A DNA stretch of 64,000 nucleotides. Origin: Trichomonas vaginalis G3. Lineage: Eukaryota; Parabasalia; Trichomonadida; Trichomonadidae. Position 1 is the stretch's first letter, and each line of letters opens with the position of its first letter. Under the pieces are notes generated by a model. It had not been told where the DNA came from. It saw only the letters and a list, made by a program, of their open reading frames with translations, and did not search any database. Location of the stretch: the NCBI RefSeq assembly GCF_026262505.1, contig NC_067207.1, forward strand, positions 30,782,082-30,846,081, in the 5' to 3' direction. The position numbers were made by a program, and so were the translations under genes. Shown piece after piece: positions 44,950-53,485 of the stretch.

Positions 44950-46567
44950 TATTCATCAATATTCATCATATGAACTTCTATACTGCGGTGGTGTACCTGT
45001 TGGATGATATTTCAAACCTTCATCCGGTGTCCATGTCCAATATGTAGTCCTAGTAAACCAAACCTGAGGAGGATTTGTCACCTTTGAACAGTAAGTGTCA
45101 TTTTCACCCTGAATGATTGGATAAGCTTCACTTGTACTGTAACTTGTGAGTTGAAAGTTTCTAATCCATCAAAGAATATACCCGCTCCATCACGTTGAAC
45201 TGGAATAGTGCATAAGAATGAAGTTTGGTCTTCCATGTTCTAGCTAATGGCGCGCCATCATCATCATTCAGTGGTCTAGTTAATGAGTCCTCGTATTCTT
45301 CCGTGCATTCATTCACTCCATCTAAATCAGAAGCTGAAGCATACGTGTAAAGAATATGTCACCACTGTGGTCATCGCTTGATCGGGGAAGTTTCTGGAAT
45401 CTATAGTGACCTGAAGACCTCGAAGCATTGGATTTTCTAAAACCGTTCTTTGCATTGCATTCTTCGGAAATGTTAACACAACATCTGTAACATTATGAAG
45501 CGTATGAGAAATCTGAGCTAATACCTTCAGGAGTGATGCAACCTCCATTTAGTGAACGAACGTCAATATGTTGAGCTGGAATCATGAATGGATCTTCCTT
45601 ACTGAATAAACGTGGTATTGCTTTAACTGATTCTTCAATTAAACCGTATCCTGGTGTAATACATTTATCCTCTAAAACTTCCATCTTTGTGCATGAAATA
45701 ATAACATTATCAACTGTTGCGTCAGCAGATGTGCGGCTAAGCTTGTAATTAATTTGGTAGGAAGTCCGATTTGTTGGAATTTGCGATCATATTTATAAAC
45801 ATGATTCATAATCTTTTCATAATTTTCATCAGTTATCTTTTCATAAACGTAATTTTGTAAATCAGCAACTCTTAACGGGTCAACCTGACAAAATACTAAA
45901 GTATCCCTGAAAACATAATATTTAAGAATGATATCACCAAATGATTTAGGATAATCATCGAACGCTGAAATGCTAACAAATCATTTACCGGAATAATCAT
46001 ATCAAAAGTGACATCAACTTCTTCATTTGCTTCTTGAAAACTTCTGAAGGGTCAATATATTTACCACATACTGAGTTATCATATTTTTGAACATTATTAT
46101 ATAACGAATGAACAAACTTTTTAACTTTCCTTTCTGATTTTGGTTATATGTTGCAAATGCAAAAGATTCACGGGCGCAATCCATCTGAAGATAACCGGCA
46201 TCACCTCTTTCAGTTTCTACTTCTAATTGTTTAAAGCTTTGATTTGATGATTTGTAACCAACGAATAAACGCATGCATTTAAAAGCGCATCACATGTGAA
46301 AGCTTTATTTGAAACTAGAGTTGCTTTAACTTTGCGTTTAATATATGTGTCACCTAATTGGTTCACATCATGAGCTGGATTTGTAATTCTTAAATGAGTT
46401 TGTTTATCATCAAAATATGGAGCATCAGAGTCATAGCATGAACTTTCAAGTTCTCTATAATATCTTCTACCGTCATTCTTTGCGAATATTTCATTTATCT
46501 TTTCGAATGAATGAAATACATTTCCATTAATCGGTTTAGTGTTTGGCACTAAATAGTTAGTCGTCAT
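44950..46567 (-). pseudogene. Major capsid protein, broken, element B
   Basis: Starts MTTNYLVPNTKPINGNVFHS. Visible parts include RYYRELESSCYDSDAPYFDD, THLRITNPAHDVNQLGDTYI, LQMDCARESFAFATYNQNQ, VVLTFPKNAMQRTVLENPML and RGLQVTIDSRNFPDQAMTTV. The length between limits (about 540 codons), the beta-rich, aromatic content and the place next to the packaging ATPase fit a Polinton capsid. More diverged from the element A and C capsids than they are from each other. Several breaks. Confidence 0.55.
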
Positions 46568-46634
46568 TTATTAATAAATAAAAAATCAAAATTAAAATGA
46601 AAATGAATTTTTAATTTTAATGAAATAATCAACT

Positions 46635-46850
46635 ATGGCTGCAGGTATATTTAAGAAACTGTGGGATAGAGTAAAAAGAGGAGCGAGTAAAGTTTGAGAA
46701 GCATTGAAGAAGGGGGCAAATTGGATATTTAAGAATAAAGAAGTAATTAGTGATGTTGCTGAATCAATAACACCAAAAGCTGCCCCAAAAGAGAAGTTTT
46801 AAATAAAGGAGAAAAAGTTTATCAAAGACTACAACCGATACTAAGATAAA
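46635..46850 (+). pseudogene. pVI-like small virion protein, broken, element B (copy 1)
   Basis: Starts MAAGIFKKLWDRVKRGASKV, an amphipathic helix like those of pVI-type membrane-lytic proteins. Its relative on the minus strand starts MAAGFFKKLWDGIKKAAGWV. About one break. Confidence 0.45.
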
Positions 46851-46865
46851 AATAATTTTAAAATT

Positions 46866-47108
46866 TATTTTTCCACTATCTACCTCCTATTTTATTAAGT
46901 ATTCCTTCAGCAATTCCACCAATGCGTTACCTGCTTGTGCTCCATCACTGGATTACCTGCTTTAGTACCTAATACTCCACCTATGATAGTTCCTGCCGTT
47001 TTCGCTACTGGTGCCAAAAGTTTGCAATGGGTTTAATAATTTTTTATGAACCCAACCCGCAGCTTTCTTAATTCCATCCCATAATTTTTTAAAGAATCCT
47101 GCCGCCAT
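46866..47108 (-). pseudogene. pVI-like small virion protein, broken, element B (copy 2)
   Basis: Starts MAAGFFKKLWDGIKKAAGWV and continues KKLLNP, followed by Gly/Ala/Pro-rich sequence. It faces copy 1 across a few bases, so the two form a convergent pair. A longer relative in element A is at 3817-4218. A few breaks. Confidence 0.45.
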
Positions 47109-47174
47109 TTCTGATTTAATATTAATTAAAAAATATATTTCATCACTTATATTCTAATTTTTATTTAATGATAA

Positions 47175-47543
47175 ATGAAACCGATTTTAAAAATAAATGA
47201 AACAGAGGAGGAAGAAATAAATGAAAGTGAAAATGTTCAACAAAAAATAAACGTTGTTAAACCAATTACTGAAATAAAAATTTTTTCATCTGTTGAAGAA
47301 TTTAATGACTATTATGCTAATAATAAAAAATTATTTGAAGAATTGACAACGTGTAAATTGAATAAAATGTTTAAAGTTGATGGATTCAAAATTTCAAAAA
47401 TAAAAGGAGTGGTTAGTTTGAAATCTATTCCTCAATCAAGAATCACCCCATTAATGAAAATAGATGATTTAACAAAAAGAATAGAAGAGATTGAAGAAAG
47501 AATGAATCAAATAATTGATTTCATAAATTCAAATAATCATTAG
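47175..47543 (+). CDS. Coiled-coil small protein, element B
   Basis: 122 residues, whole. Acidic start (MKPILKINETEEEEINESEN), a folded-looking middle (FSSVEEFNDYYANNKKLFEE ... MFKVDGFKISKIKGVV), and a C-terminal coiled coil (LTKRIEEIEERMNQIIDFIN). Divergent from copy 2 of the pVI-like pair. Function unknown; may be related in plan to 4410-4994 of element A. Confidence 0.5.
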   Translation: MKPILKINETEEEEINESENVQQKINVVKPITEIKIFSSVEEFNDYYANNKKLFEELTTCKLNKMFKVDGFKISKIKGVVSLKSIPQSRITPLMKIDDLTKRIEEIEERMNQIIDFINSNNH

Positions 47544-47547
47544 TTTC

Positions 47548-47670
47548 TTAAAGTTCTATGTTGAACTCATCAAATTCTTTTACTCGTTTATGAGGTCTTT
47601 GATTATGACTCCATTGATTCCATTCAGGATTTAAACAATGTTTAATTAATCGCGGAATATCTGACATCAT
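47548..47670 (-). CDS. 40-residue ORF next to the right terminal repeat
   Basis: MMSDIPRLIKHCLNPEWNQW, then SHNQRPHKRVKEFDEF. The composition is protein-like (four aromatics, charged tail) and the frame is convergent with the coiled-coil gene. No relative seen; low confidence. Confidence 0.3.
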   Translation of the reverse strand: MMSDIPRLIKHCLNPEWNQWSHNQRPHKRVKEFDEFNIEL

Positions 47671-47708
47671 CTATATATAGCTTCTTTTATAAAAGATAAA
47701 ATAAATTA

Positions 47709-47950
47709 TTTTAAAGTTTATTTTTTAAAAAATTTTATTTTTTATTTCATTATGTATGGGCTGAGTGTAAATGTCTTACAATTTTGAAAATTTTTTAAAT
47801 CTTGATTTATTCAAAAACGTAAGAATAAAAACCGTAAGAATCATACATTTTTTACTTCATATGTTAAAAAAAATGATACAAAATCGCTCGATATTGTATG
47901 AATTCTTACGTTTACAAAAAAAGTCACAAAACCCGTCCACATATACTACT
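47709..47950 (-). repeat. Right terminal inverted repeat of element B
   Basis: Ends ...CCCGTCCACATATACTACT. Compared with the left copy, differences are confined to homopolymer length in two or three places. Confidence 0.92.
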
Positions 47951-47956
47951 ATTTGT
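47951..47956. repeat. Target site duplication ATTTGT, right
   Basis: Exact match to 28473-28478. Only 15 bases separate it from the stop codon of the neighbouring host gene. Confidence 0.9.
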
Positions 47957-47971
47957 TGATCAAAAATGACC

Positions 47972-49078
47972 TCACAATGTTTGATCATAATTGAAGTCAT
48001 CTTCATGGGTATTTAGAAATTCCAAGAGAAATTGCTTATTTCTCGCAGATGTAATATCTGAGAAAATCGAATTTAAATATTCATAGAAACCCAAATCATT
48101 CTCCGGTTCGAATAATTCATCTGTAGCTTTTTCTGTTTTTTCTATGAATTTTAATAATTTGATTAATAAATCTTCATCAGGAAGAATTATTGCTGCATTT
48201 GTGATAAAATTCCATATTGAGGTAATATGGCAATAATTACATTTATAAAATGTAATTTTATCCAAAATTTTTTGGCAAATTCGCATAATAGCATTAATAT
48301 TTGAAGCTGAGATTAAACCTGTGATTACTTCTGTAACTTTTGGAAAATCATCGCAATTTAATATCTCTTTATATTGAATTGAGAAATAAAAAAAATCAAA
48401 TGGATTCATTTCTTCAATTTCAAGGAGATTGTAAAAATTGATAGAAGTGTTATTGCAACAAATTGTATTTGCAGCAAAAAATATCATTTGCTCGATTCCA
48501 TTTTTGGAATAAATTTGCTGGAACAATGTTAAATTAAAACAGTTGCTTAATTTTTCTTCATTGTTTTCATAAAAAAGTAACAAGTTTGCAACTGAAATTT
48601 CAAAATTTTGATAATTGCCAGTTATTTCAGTAAATATATATATTTGCTTTTCTTCATCTAAAAATGGCAAATATTGATTTGCAATATTAACTAAAGTTTG
48701 GGATAAATTGTTCCAGTTTGATTTTACAATTTGTGAGCACATTATGTAATATGTAAATTTATCCGCTTTGTAGGAATTTAAAATTGTTTGTTGTTCTGTT
48801 TCAGTTAAATTACTGAATTTTTCAAGATTAATATTGTGATAAAAAATAGAATCCTTGAAACATTCTGATATCTTTTCAATGTTTAAAACGGATGCTAAAA
48901 AATGTAAAAGAACTTCATCAGTCACTGTGATTTTTTTGAAAAATTTATCCCAATTCAAGCATCCAATTGATCTTTCTGTCATTGTACTTATGCATTGATA
49001 AAGTTGATTTAATGAATCCGAAGAATAATCATTATGCTTGACTAGTTGAGTTAGTTGATACAGACTGTCGTCAGCCAT
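47972..49078 (-). CDS. Host hypothetical protein, all-helical
   Basis: 368 residues, whole. Alternating helical segments with scattered Leu/Ile and aromatic residues (YQLTQLVKHNDYSSDSLNQL ... NWDKFFKKITVTDEVLLHFL ... ISECFKDSIFYHNINLEKFS ... TNAAIILPDEDLLIKLLKFI) suggest an alpha-solenoid. I recognise no repeat consensus, though trichomonads have large families of helical and ankyrin-type proteins. The start follows TTCATTTTTTTAAAATG on the minus strand, a host-type initiator. Element B inserted just beyond its stop, so its 3' UTR is now element DNA. Confidence 0.65.
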   Translation of the reverse strand: MADDSLYQLTQLVKHNDYSSDSLNQLYQCISTMTERSIGCLNWDKFFKKITVTDEVLLHFLASVLNIEKISECFKDSIFYHNINLEKFSNLTETEQQTILNSYKADKFTYYIMCSQIVKSNWNNLSQTLVNIANQYLPFLDEEKQIYIFTEITGNYQNFEISVANLLLFYENNEEKLSNCFNLTLFQQIYSKNGIEQMIFFAANTICCNNTSINFYNLLEIEEMNPFDFFYFSIQYKEILNCDDFPKVTEVITGLISASNINAIMRICQKILDKITFYKCNYCHITSIWNFITNAAIILPDEDLLIKLLKFIEKTEKATDELFEPENDLGFYEYLNSIFSDITSARNKQFLLEFLNTHEDDFNYDQTL

Positions 49079-49083
49079 TTTAA

Positions 49084-49095
49084 AAAAATGAATAA
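49084..49095 (-). promoter_or_regulatory. Host initiator TTCATTTTTTT (minus)
   Basis: Minus-strand TTCATTTTTTTAAAATG places a TCATTT-type initiator within ten bases of the start of the gene at 47972-49078. Confidence 0.5.
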
Positions 49096-49128
49096 AATTG
49101 TATAGTAAATTATATTTGTGAAATTTGT

Positions 49129-49365
49129 GACGCTACATTCAATCTAAGACCAATATCTCAAAGAATTCCTCATTTAAGTATTACTTTTCATTTTTTTTAA
49201 AAAATATCTTTGCTTATTTGTTCACTTTTTTGACATTTATTATATGCTTTTTATCATATTTCCGATGATATGAATATATATTCTATATAAGAATGACGCT
49301 ACATTCAATCTAAGACCAATATCTCAAAGAATTCCTCATTTAAGTATTACTTTTCATTTTTGATT
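49129..49365. repeat. ~65-bp direct repeat in the divergent intergenic region
   Basis: GACGCTACATTCAATCTAAG, ACCAATATCTCAAAGAATTC, CTCATTTAAGTATTACTTTT occurs at about 49130-49192 and again at about 49294-49360 with no differences that I can see. It lies between the divergent starts of the helical protein and the Mutator-like transposase. Confidence 0.85.
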
Positions 49366-49396
49366 CAATTTTCGAACGGTTTTCGTAAATTTTGCA

Positions 49397-49411
49397 TCAT
49401 TTCATTTTTTA
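49397..49411 (+). promoter_or_regulatory. Host initiator TCATTTCATTTTTT
   Basis: Two overlapping TCATTT words immediately precede the ATG at 49412, fitting the trichomonad initiator. The transposase is therefore set up for host transcription. Confidence 0.55.
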
Positions 49412-51664
49412 ATGGGAAAATCATCTATATTTAATCAAAAAAGAGCAAACTTTACAGACGAAAATAAAATATTTATCAGGGAACAATCTGATAAATACCA
49501 AAAATCAACATCGAGAGATGAAAAAACGAATATAATCAAACAAGTTCTTCAATATTTTAATATTAAATACGCCGAAAATGAATCTAAAGCTGTCAGAAGA
49601 TATTTTAGTTATATTGCAGTTAAAAATATTCCCGCAGTTACTGGAAAATATCCTGATACAATTGTTCGCAAAGATATGCTTTATTCGCATGATCATACAA
49701 ATATTATTAATTCAAATAATATTGAACGTTACTACCGTTGCATCGATCATTCTTGTCAAGCACGTTATTTAGTTAAAATTGAGAACAGTTCAGTTTCCGA
49801 AGATTTACAAAAGGAACATATACCCGAATGCAGACAATTTAAAAAGTTACAAAATGAAAAAAATGATCTTCATAAATCAATGACTCTGACAGAAATATAC
49901 AATAAGGCAATGGCAAAATTTTCTGAAGACAACGGCACTTTTCAGCAGATTAAAAAATTTATGACAGAACTTGCTGTTGGTACTGATGAAAACCCATTAA
50001 TTAAAGATTCATTGGTCAGGGAAGTTTATAATAAGTCCAGAAAATTTTCTGTTGGAGAAAAAATTACAGACGATGAAATTGCTAATTTTTGTTTAATAAA
50101 TGGCGAGCAGTTTTTCATTGGCCATGATTTTCAAGCAAATTGTGAGACGATGTTTTTTGGTTTTGAGAAGGCAATTCAATTTGCAAAAGAAGCCACAGAT
50201 TTATTTTGCGATGGAACTTTTAAAATTACACCAAAACATTTTCAAAAAGGACAGATGCTAACAATTATGATTTGTGAACCTTCAACAAATCAATATCTAC
50301 CACTTTTATTTATATTCATGAAAAACCGCACATTTGAATCTTATAAGAAGGCATTTGAATATATTTTTACTGTCAAGGGTATTCAATTTTCAAAGCTAAT
50401 TCAAATTCATTGTGATTTTGAAAAGGGAATGATAGAGGCACTTCAACAAATTTTCCCTAAAGTCCGTATAATTGGATGCCTATTTCATTTCAAACAAGCT
50501 TTACACAGGAAACTTGTAGCACTTTATACAAAAAATTTCAATACTTTACAAAATTCTTTATTTAAGCTATATTCTATTACTCCATTCATGTCTCATGAAG
50601 AATTTGTACTTACAATGCATATAATTAATCAAAATAAAGTTGATTCGATCAAAGATTATATTGATTATTTCAACAAAGTTTGGTTGCCGCACTACAATTT
50701 AATATCTCAATATAATAATGCAACTGCAATATTCACTAATGATTGCCTCGAGAGTATGCATTCAGAATTTTCTTCGTTAAAACATCCAAACATTTATGAA
50801 GCTATTAAGAAGATATCTCAAATCCAATTAGATAAATATAACGCCATCAAAAATAACCAGAAGATCGAGCGCCATATAAAAACCGTTATCACTGATAGCT
50901 ACAAAAATTATATTCTTGACTGCTTTCAAAAAGAACTTGAGAAAACAATTTTTTCTATCAAACAATACAACGTAAGTGATCTTTCTTTGGCTCAGAACGA
51001 GATTTCTCCATATGGTTCCATAGAATCGAGTTCATTGTTCGAAAATATTCCAGTTCATGATGCAGATATACTCAAATCGATCGATCTAACAGATAAAGAT
51101 ACAATGATCACTAAGTTTATTAATGAAAAAAGAGAAAAAATTATGGCATTATTTAATGAAACATTAAATCATCCAGATTTTAATTCATCCACTCCAATTC
51201 AAACTAATTTTGAGCAAGCCGATACAAATCAAGGTTCAGATGCTCCAATTCGCTCCGAAAATTCAAATATTGCAGACTCTACAGATTTAGAACCAGAAAA
51301 TCAAAACCATCCTTCTACAAATCAAATGTCTAGTAATCTAGAACATAAGCTGGACCTTCTTGATCATATTGAAAAACAATTATCGAAAATGCGCTCGTTA
51401 TTGGGAATTCTTCCTACTACAAATGCTATTGTTGGGCCGTCAAAACAAGTTTCAGTTAATAGCAAGCAAAATTCTGAAAAAAATAAGAAAAAATCTTCCA
51501 TAACAACAAAATCAAACAATAAAAAACAAAATTCATCCGACAATCCTCCTAAACGTAAAGCTCCTATTTCGGAAAGGATTCTCAGCGATAATAACTTATA
51601 TTTTCAAGTTCATCGAAAGAGATCGAAAAGCAAACGTTCCACATCTACAGAGAAAAAGAATTGA
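49412..51664 (+). CDS. Mutator-like (MULE) transposase with FLYWCH-type zinc finger
   Basis: 750 residues, whole frame. Residues about 85-140 form a FLYWCH/WRKY-GCM1-type finger (YYRCIDHSCQARYLVKIENS, then KEHIPEC). Residues about 255-450 are the MULE DDE core: ATDLFCDGTFKITP (first D near 264), LIQIHCDFEKGMIEALQQIF (second D near 334), IIGCLFHFKQALHRKL with the C/H pair, and FTNDCLESMHSEF with an E near 446. The C-terminal 150 residues are low complexity and basic with a possible nuclear signal (KRKAPISERI, HRKRSKSKRS). I find no clear terminal inverted repeats or target duplication, so it is either a full element with unseen ends or a domesticated gene. Confidence 0.85.
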   Translation: MGKSSIFNQKRANFTDENKIFIREQSDKYQKSTSRDEKTNIIKQVLQYFNIKYAENESKAVRRYFSYIAVKNIPAVTGKYPDTIVRKDMLYSHDHTNIINSNNIERYYRCIDHSCQARYLVKIENSSVSEDLQKEHIPECRQFKKLQNEKNDLHKSMTLTEIYNKAMAKFSEDNGTFQQIKKFMTELAVGTDENPLIKDSLVREVYNKSRKFSVGEKITDDEIANFCLINGEQFFIGHDFQANCETMFFGFEKAIQFAKEATDLFCDGTFKITPKHFQKGQMLTIMICEPSTNQYLPLLFIFMKNRTFESYKKAFEYIFTVKGIQFSKLIQIHCDFEKGMIEALQQIFPKVRIIGCLFHFKQALHRKLVALYTKNFNTLQNSLFKLYSITPFMSHEEFVLTMHIINQNKVDSIKDYIDYFNKVWLPHYNLISQYNNATAIFTNDCLESMHSEFSSLKHPNIYEAIKKISQIQLDKYNAIKNNQKIERHIKTVITDSYKNYILDCFQKELEKTIFSIKQYNVSDLSLAQNEISPYGSIESSSLFENIPVHDADILKSIDLTDKDTMITKFINEKREKIMALFNETLNHPDFNSSTPIQTNFEQADTNQGSDAPIRSENSNIADSTDLEPENQNHPSTNQMSSNLEHKLDLLDHIEKQLSKMRSLLGILPTTNAIVGPSKQVSVNSKQNSEKNKKKSSITTKSNNKKQNSSDNPPKRKAPISERILSDNNLYFQVHRKRSKSKRSTSTEKKN

Positions 51665-52291
51665 TATATGAAGTCTAATTCCTTTTATAACTACTATATT
51701 TTTATTCTTATGACTAAAAAATAATATATTATTTAACAATTTTCATTTTTTTCTTTTAACAATTTCGTTTTATTTCCATTTATTGTTAAATGATTTTTAG
51801 CATACACCTTTCTTTGTTCATCTTCTAAATACAATTTATTTTTTCTTAGATATAATTCTATTCATTCAATTCGATCGTCATTTTTCAGTACATGATCGTA
51901 ATTTTCAATTATTGATCGCGATTTTACTTCAGAATTTGTTCGCAATATTGCTTATCAAAATTATATCTCTATTCTCTCATTTCTGTTTAGTCAATATCAT
52001 TACACTCCTATTGTCTAATAACATGCTATTAATTTTCTTAAAATTAAAAAAAAATATCAACTTTTAAAAACAGAAACTTAACATCCTTAGGTCAATGGAT
52101 TTTGATGTGAGATTTAATTTTTTTCTTTTTTTATTTTAAATAATTGAATATTTATAGTTGTTATGGGTCTTACATCATGTAAAACGAATTTTCTTAAAGT
52201 AAATTTACTTTTTCTTCAATCTTTCTTACATATTTATTAAAAAAAAAATTATCCAAAAAAAGATGTTTTAGAATGAAAAAAAATAGAAAAA

Positions 52292-52292
<1 letters not shown>
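51665..52292. other. Host intergenic region, no gene seen
   Basis: About 630 bases of T-rich then A-rich sequence after the transposase. GATCGT/GATCG words cluster at about 51870-51915. No frame worth naming; it ends in the A28 run. Confidence 0.6.

Positions 52293-52320
<28 letters not shown>
52293..52320. repeat. A28 homopolymer at the right-copy terminus of element C
   Basis: 28 consecutive A directly before GGTAGTGGGG, mirroring the T22 run of the left copy. Confidence 0.9.
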
Positions 52321-52322
<2 letters not shown>

Positions 52323-52377
52323 TAGTGGGGCTTCCAGGCACTTCGTGCCCTCTAGCCCTGAAGATGTTTAGTATAAA

Positions 52378-53440
52378 ATGAAAGTCTTTACGAAGAAGAA
52401 CTTTACAAAACATAGACAAGAAAGTTCATGAGGAACTCTCAACAAAGTCTTTACGAAGAAGAACTTTACAAAGTCTTTACGATGAACTCTCAACAAAGTC
52501 TTTACGAAGAAGAACTTTACAAAACATAGACAAGAAAGTTCATGAGAAAGTCTTTACAAAGTCTTTACGAAGAAGTCTTTACAAAGTCTTTACGAAGAAG
52601 AACTTTACAAAGTCTTTACGATGAACTCTCAACAAAGTCTTTACAAAGTCTTTACAAAACATAGACAAGAAAGTTCATGAGAAAGTCTTTACAAAGTCTT
52701 TACGAAGAAGTCTTTACAAAACATAGACAAGAAAGTTCTTGACAAAGTCTTTACAAAGTCTTTACAAAACATAGACAAGAAAGTTCATGAGAAAGTCTTT
52801 ACAAAACATAGACAAGAAAGTTCTTGACAAAGTTCATGAGAAAGTCTTTACGAAGAAGTCTTTACAAAACATAGACAAGAAAGTTCTTGACAAAGTCTTT
52901 ACGATGAAGAACATTACAAAACTTCATCGTCAATGAGTGTAAATCAGACAAAAATAATGTTTAGGGTAGAAGGTTAGATATAACCTCTTTTCTAACCTCA
53001 TTTCTACCCTCTTGAATTTTCATGAACTTTCTCAACAAAGTCTTTACGATGAAGAACTTTACAAAACATAGACAAGAAAGTTCATGAGAAATTAGACGAA
53101 GAAGTCTTTACAAAGTCTTTACGATGAAGAACTTTACAAAACATAGACAAGAAAGTTCATGAGAAAGTCTTTACGATGAAGAACTTTACAAAACATAGAC
53201 AAGAAAGTTCATGAAAATTCACGAGGGTAGAAAAGAGGTTAGAAAACAGGTTAGGTCTAACCATCTACCCTAAAATATATTTTTGGGTCATTTACAAAGT
53301 CTTTACGATGAAGAACTTTACAAAACATTGACAAGAAATTGACAAGAAAGTTCATGAGAAAGTCTTTACAAAGTCTTTACGAAGAAGTCTCAACAAAAAA
53401 TTGACAAGAAAGTTCATGAAAATTCAAGAGGGTAGAAAGT
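52378..53440. repeat. Array of AAAGTCTTTACGAAGAAG/GACAAGAAAGTTCATGAG units
   Basis: About 1.06 kb made of shuffled short units: AAAGTCTTTACGAAGAAGAA, CTTTACAAAACATA, GACAAGAAAGTTCATGAGAA. The string ATAGACAAGAAAGTTCATGA followed by GAAATTAGA also occurs in the KilA-N gene at about 8927-8955, where it encodes IDKKVHEKLDE. Two inserts at about 52960-53020 and 53220-53290 (GGGTAGAA..GGTTAG words, inverted to each other) resemble the sequences next to the element A border modules. No gene seen. Confidence 0.8.
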
Positions 53441-53485
53441 GTCATATAAACATCTGTCAAAAACCGCTTTTTAACTTCACTTAAA

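Larger units (their letters stand above)
28479..47950 (+). mobile_element. Element B: complete Maverick/Polinton insertion, 19.5 kb
   Basis: Bounded by 242-bp terminal inverted repeats and a 6-bp duplication. Gene order: acidic unknown, PolB with HNH-like insert, integrase, small genes, primase-helicase in an inverted-repeat cassette, small genes, phage-like fiber, penton-like candidate, SCCG block, precursor-like region, packaging ATPase, major capsid, pVI-like pair, coiled-coil gene. Genes in the left half are plus and mostly minus in the right half. Young by its termini, which differ only in a few homopolymer lengths; yet polymerase, ATPase, capsid and several small genes are broken (roughly a dozen or more breaks in total), while integrase, primase-helicase and fiber look whole. 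Confidence 0.93.

Noticed and set aside
47972-49078. Ankyrin-repeat protein
   Set aside because: No TPLH or similar ankyrin consensus; helical segments only, so I left it as an unclassified host protein.
49129-49365. Terminal repeats of the MULE element
   Set aside because: The two copies are in direct, not inverted, orientation and both lie upstream of the transposase; no partner is seen after its stop.
49412-51664. Polinton or retroviral origin for the 750-residue transposase
   Set aside because: The CDGTF, CDFEKGM and GCLFHF pattern and the FLYWCH-type finger are those of Mutator-like DNA transposons, and it lies outside the bordered elements.
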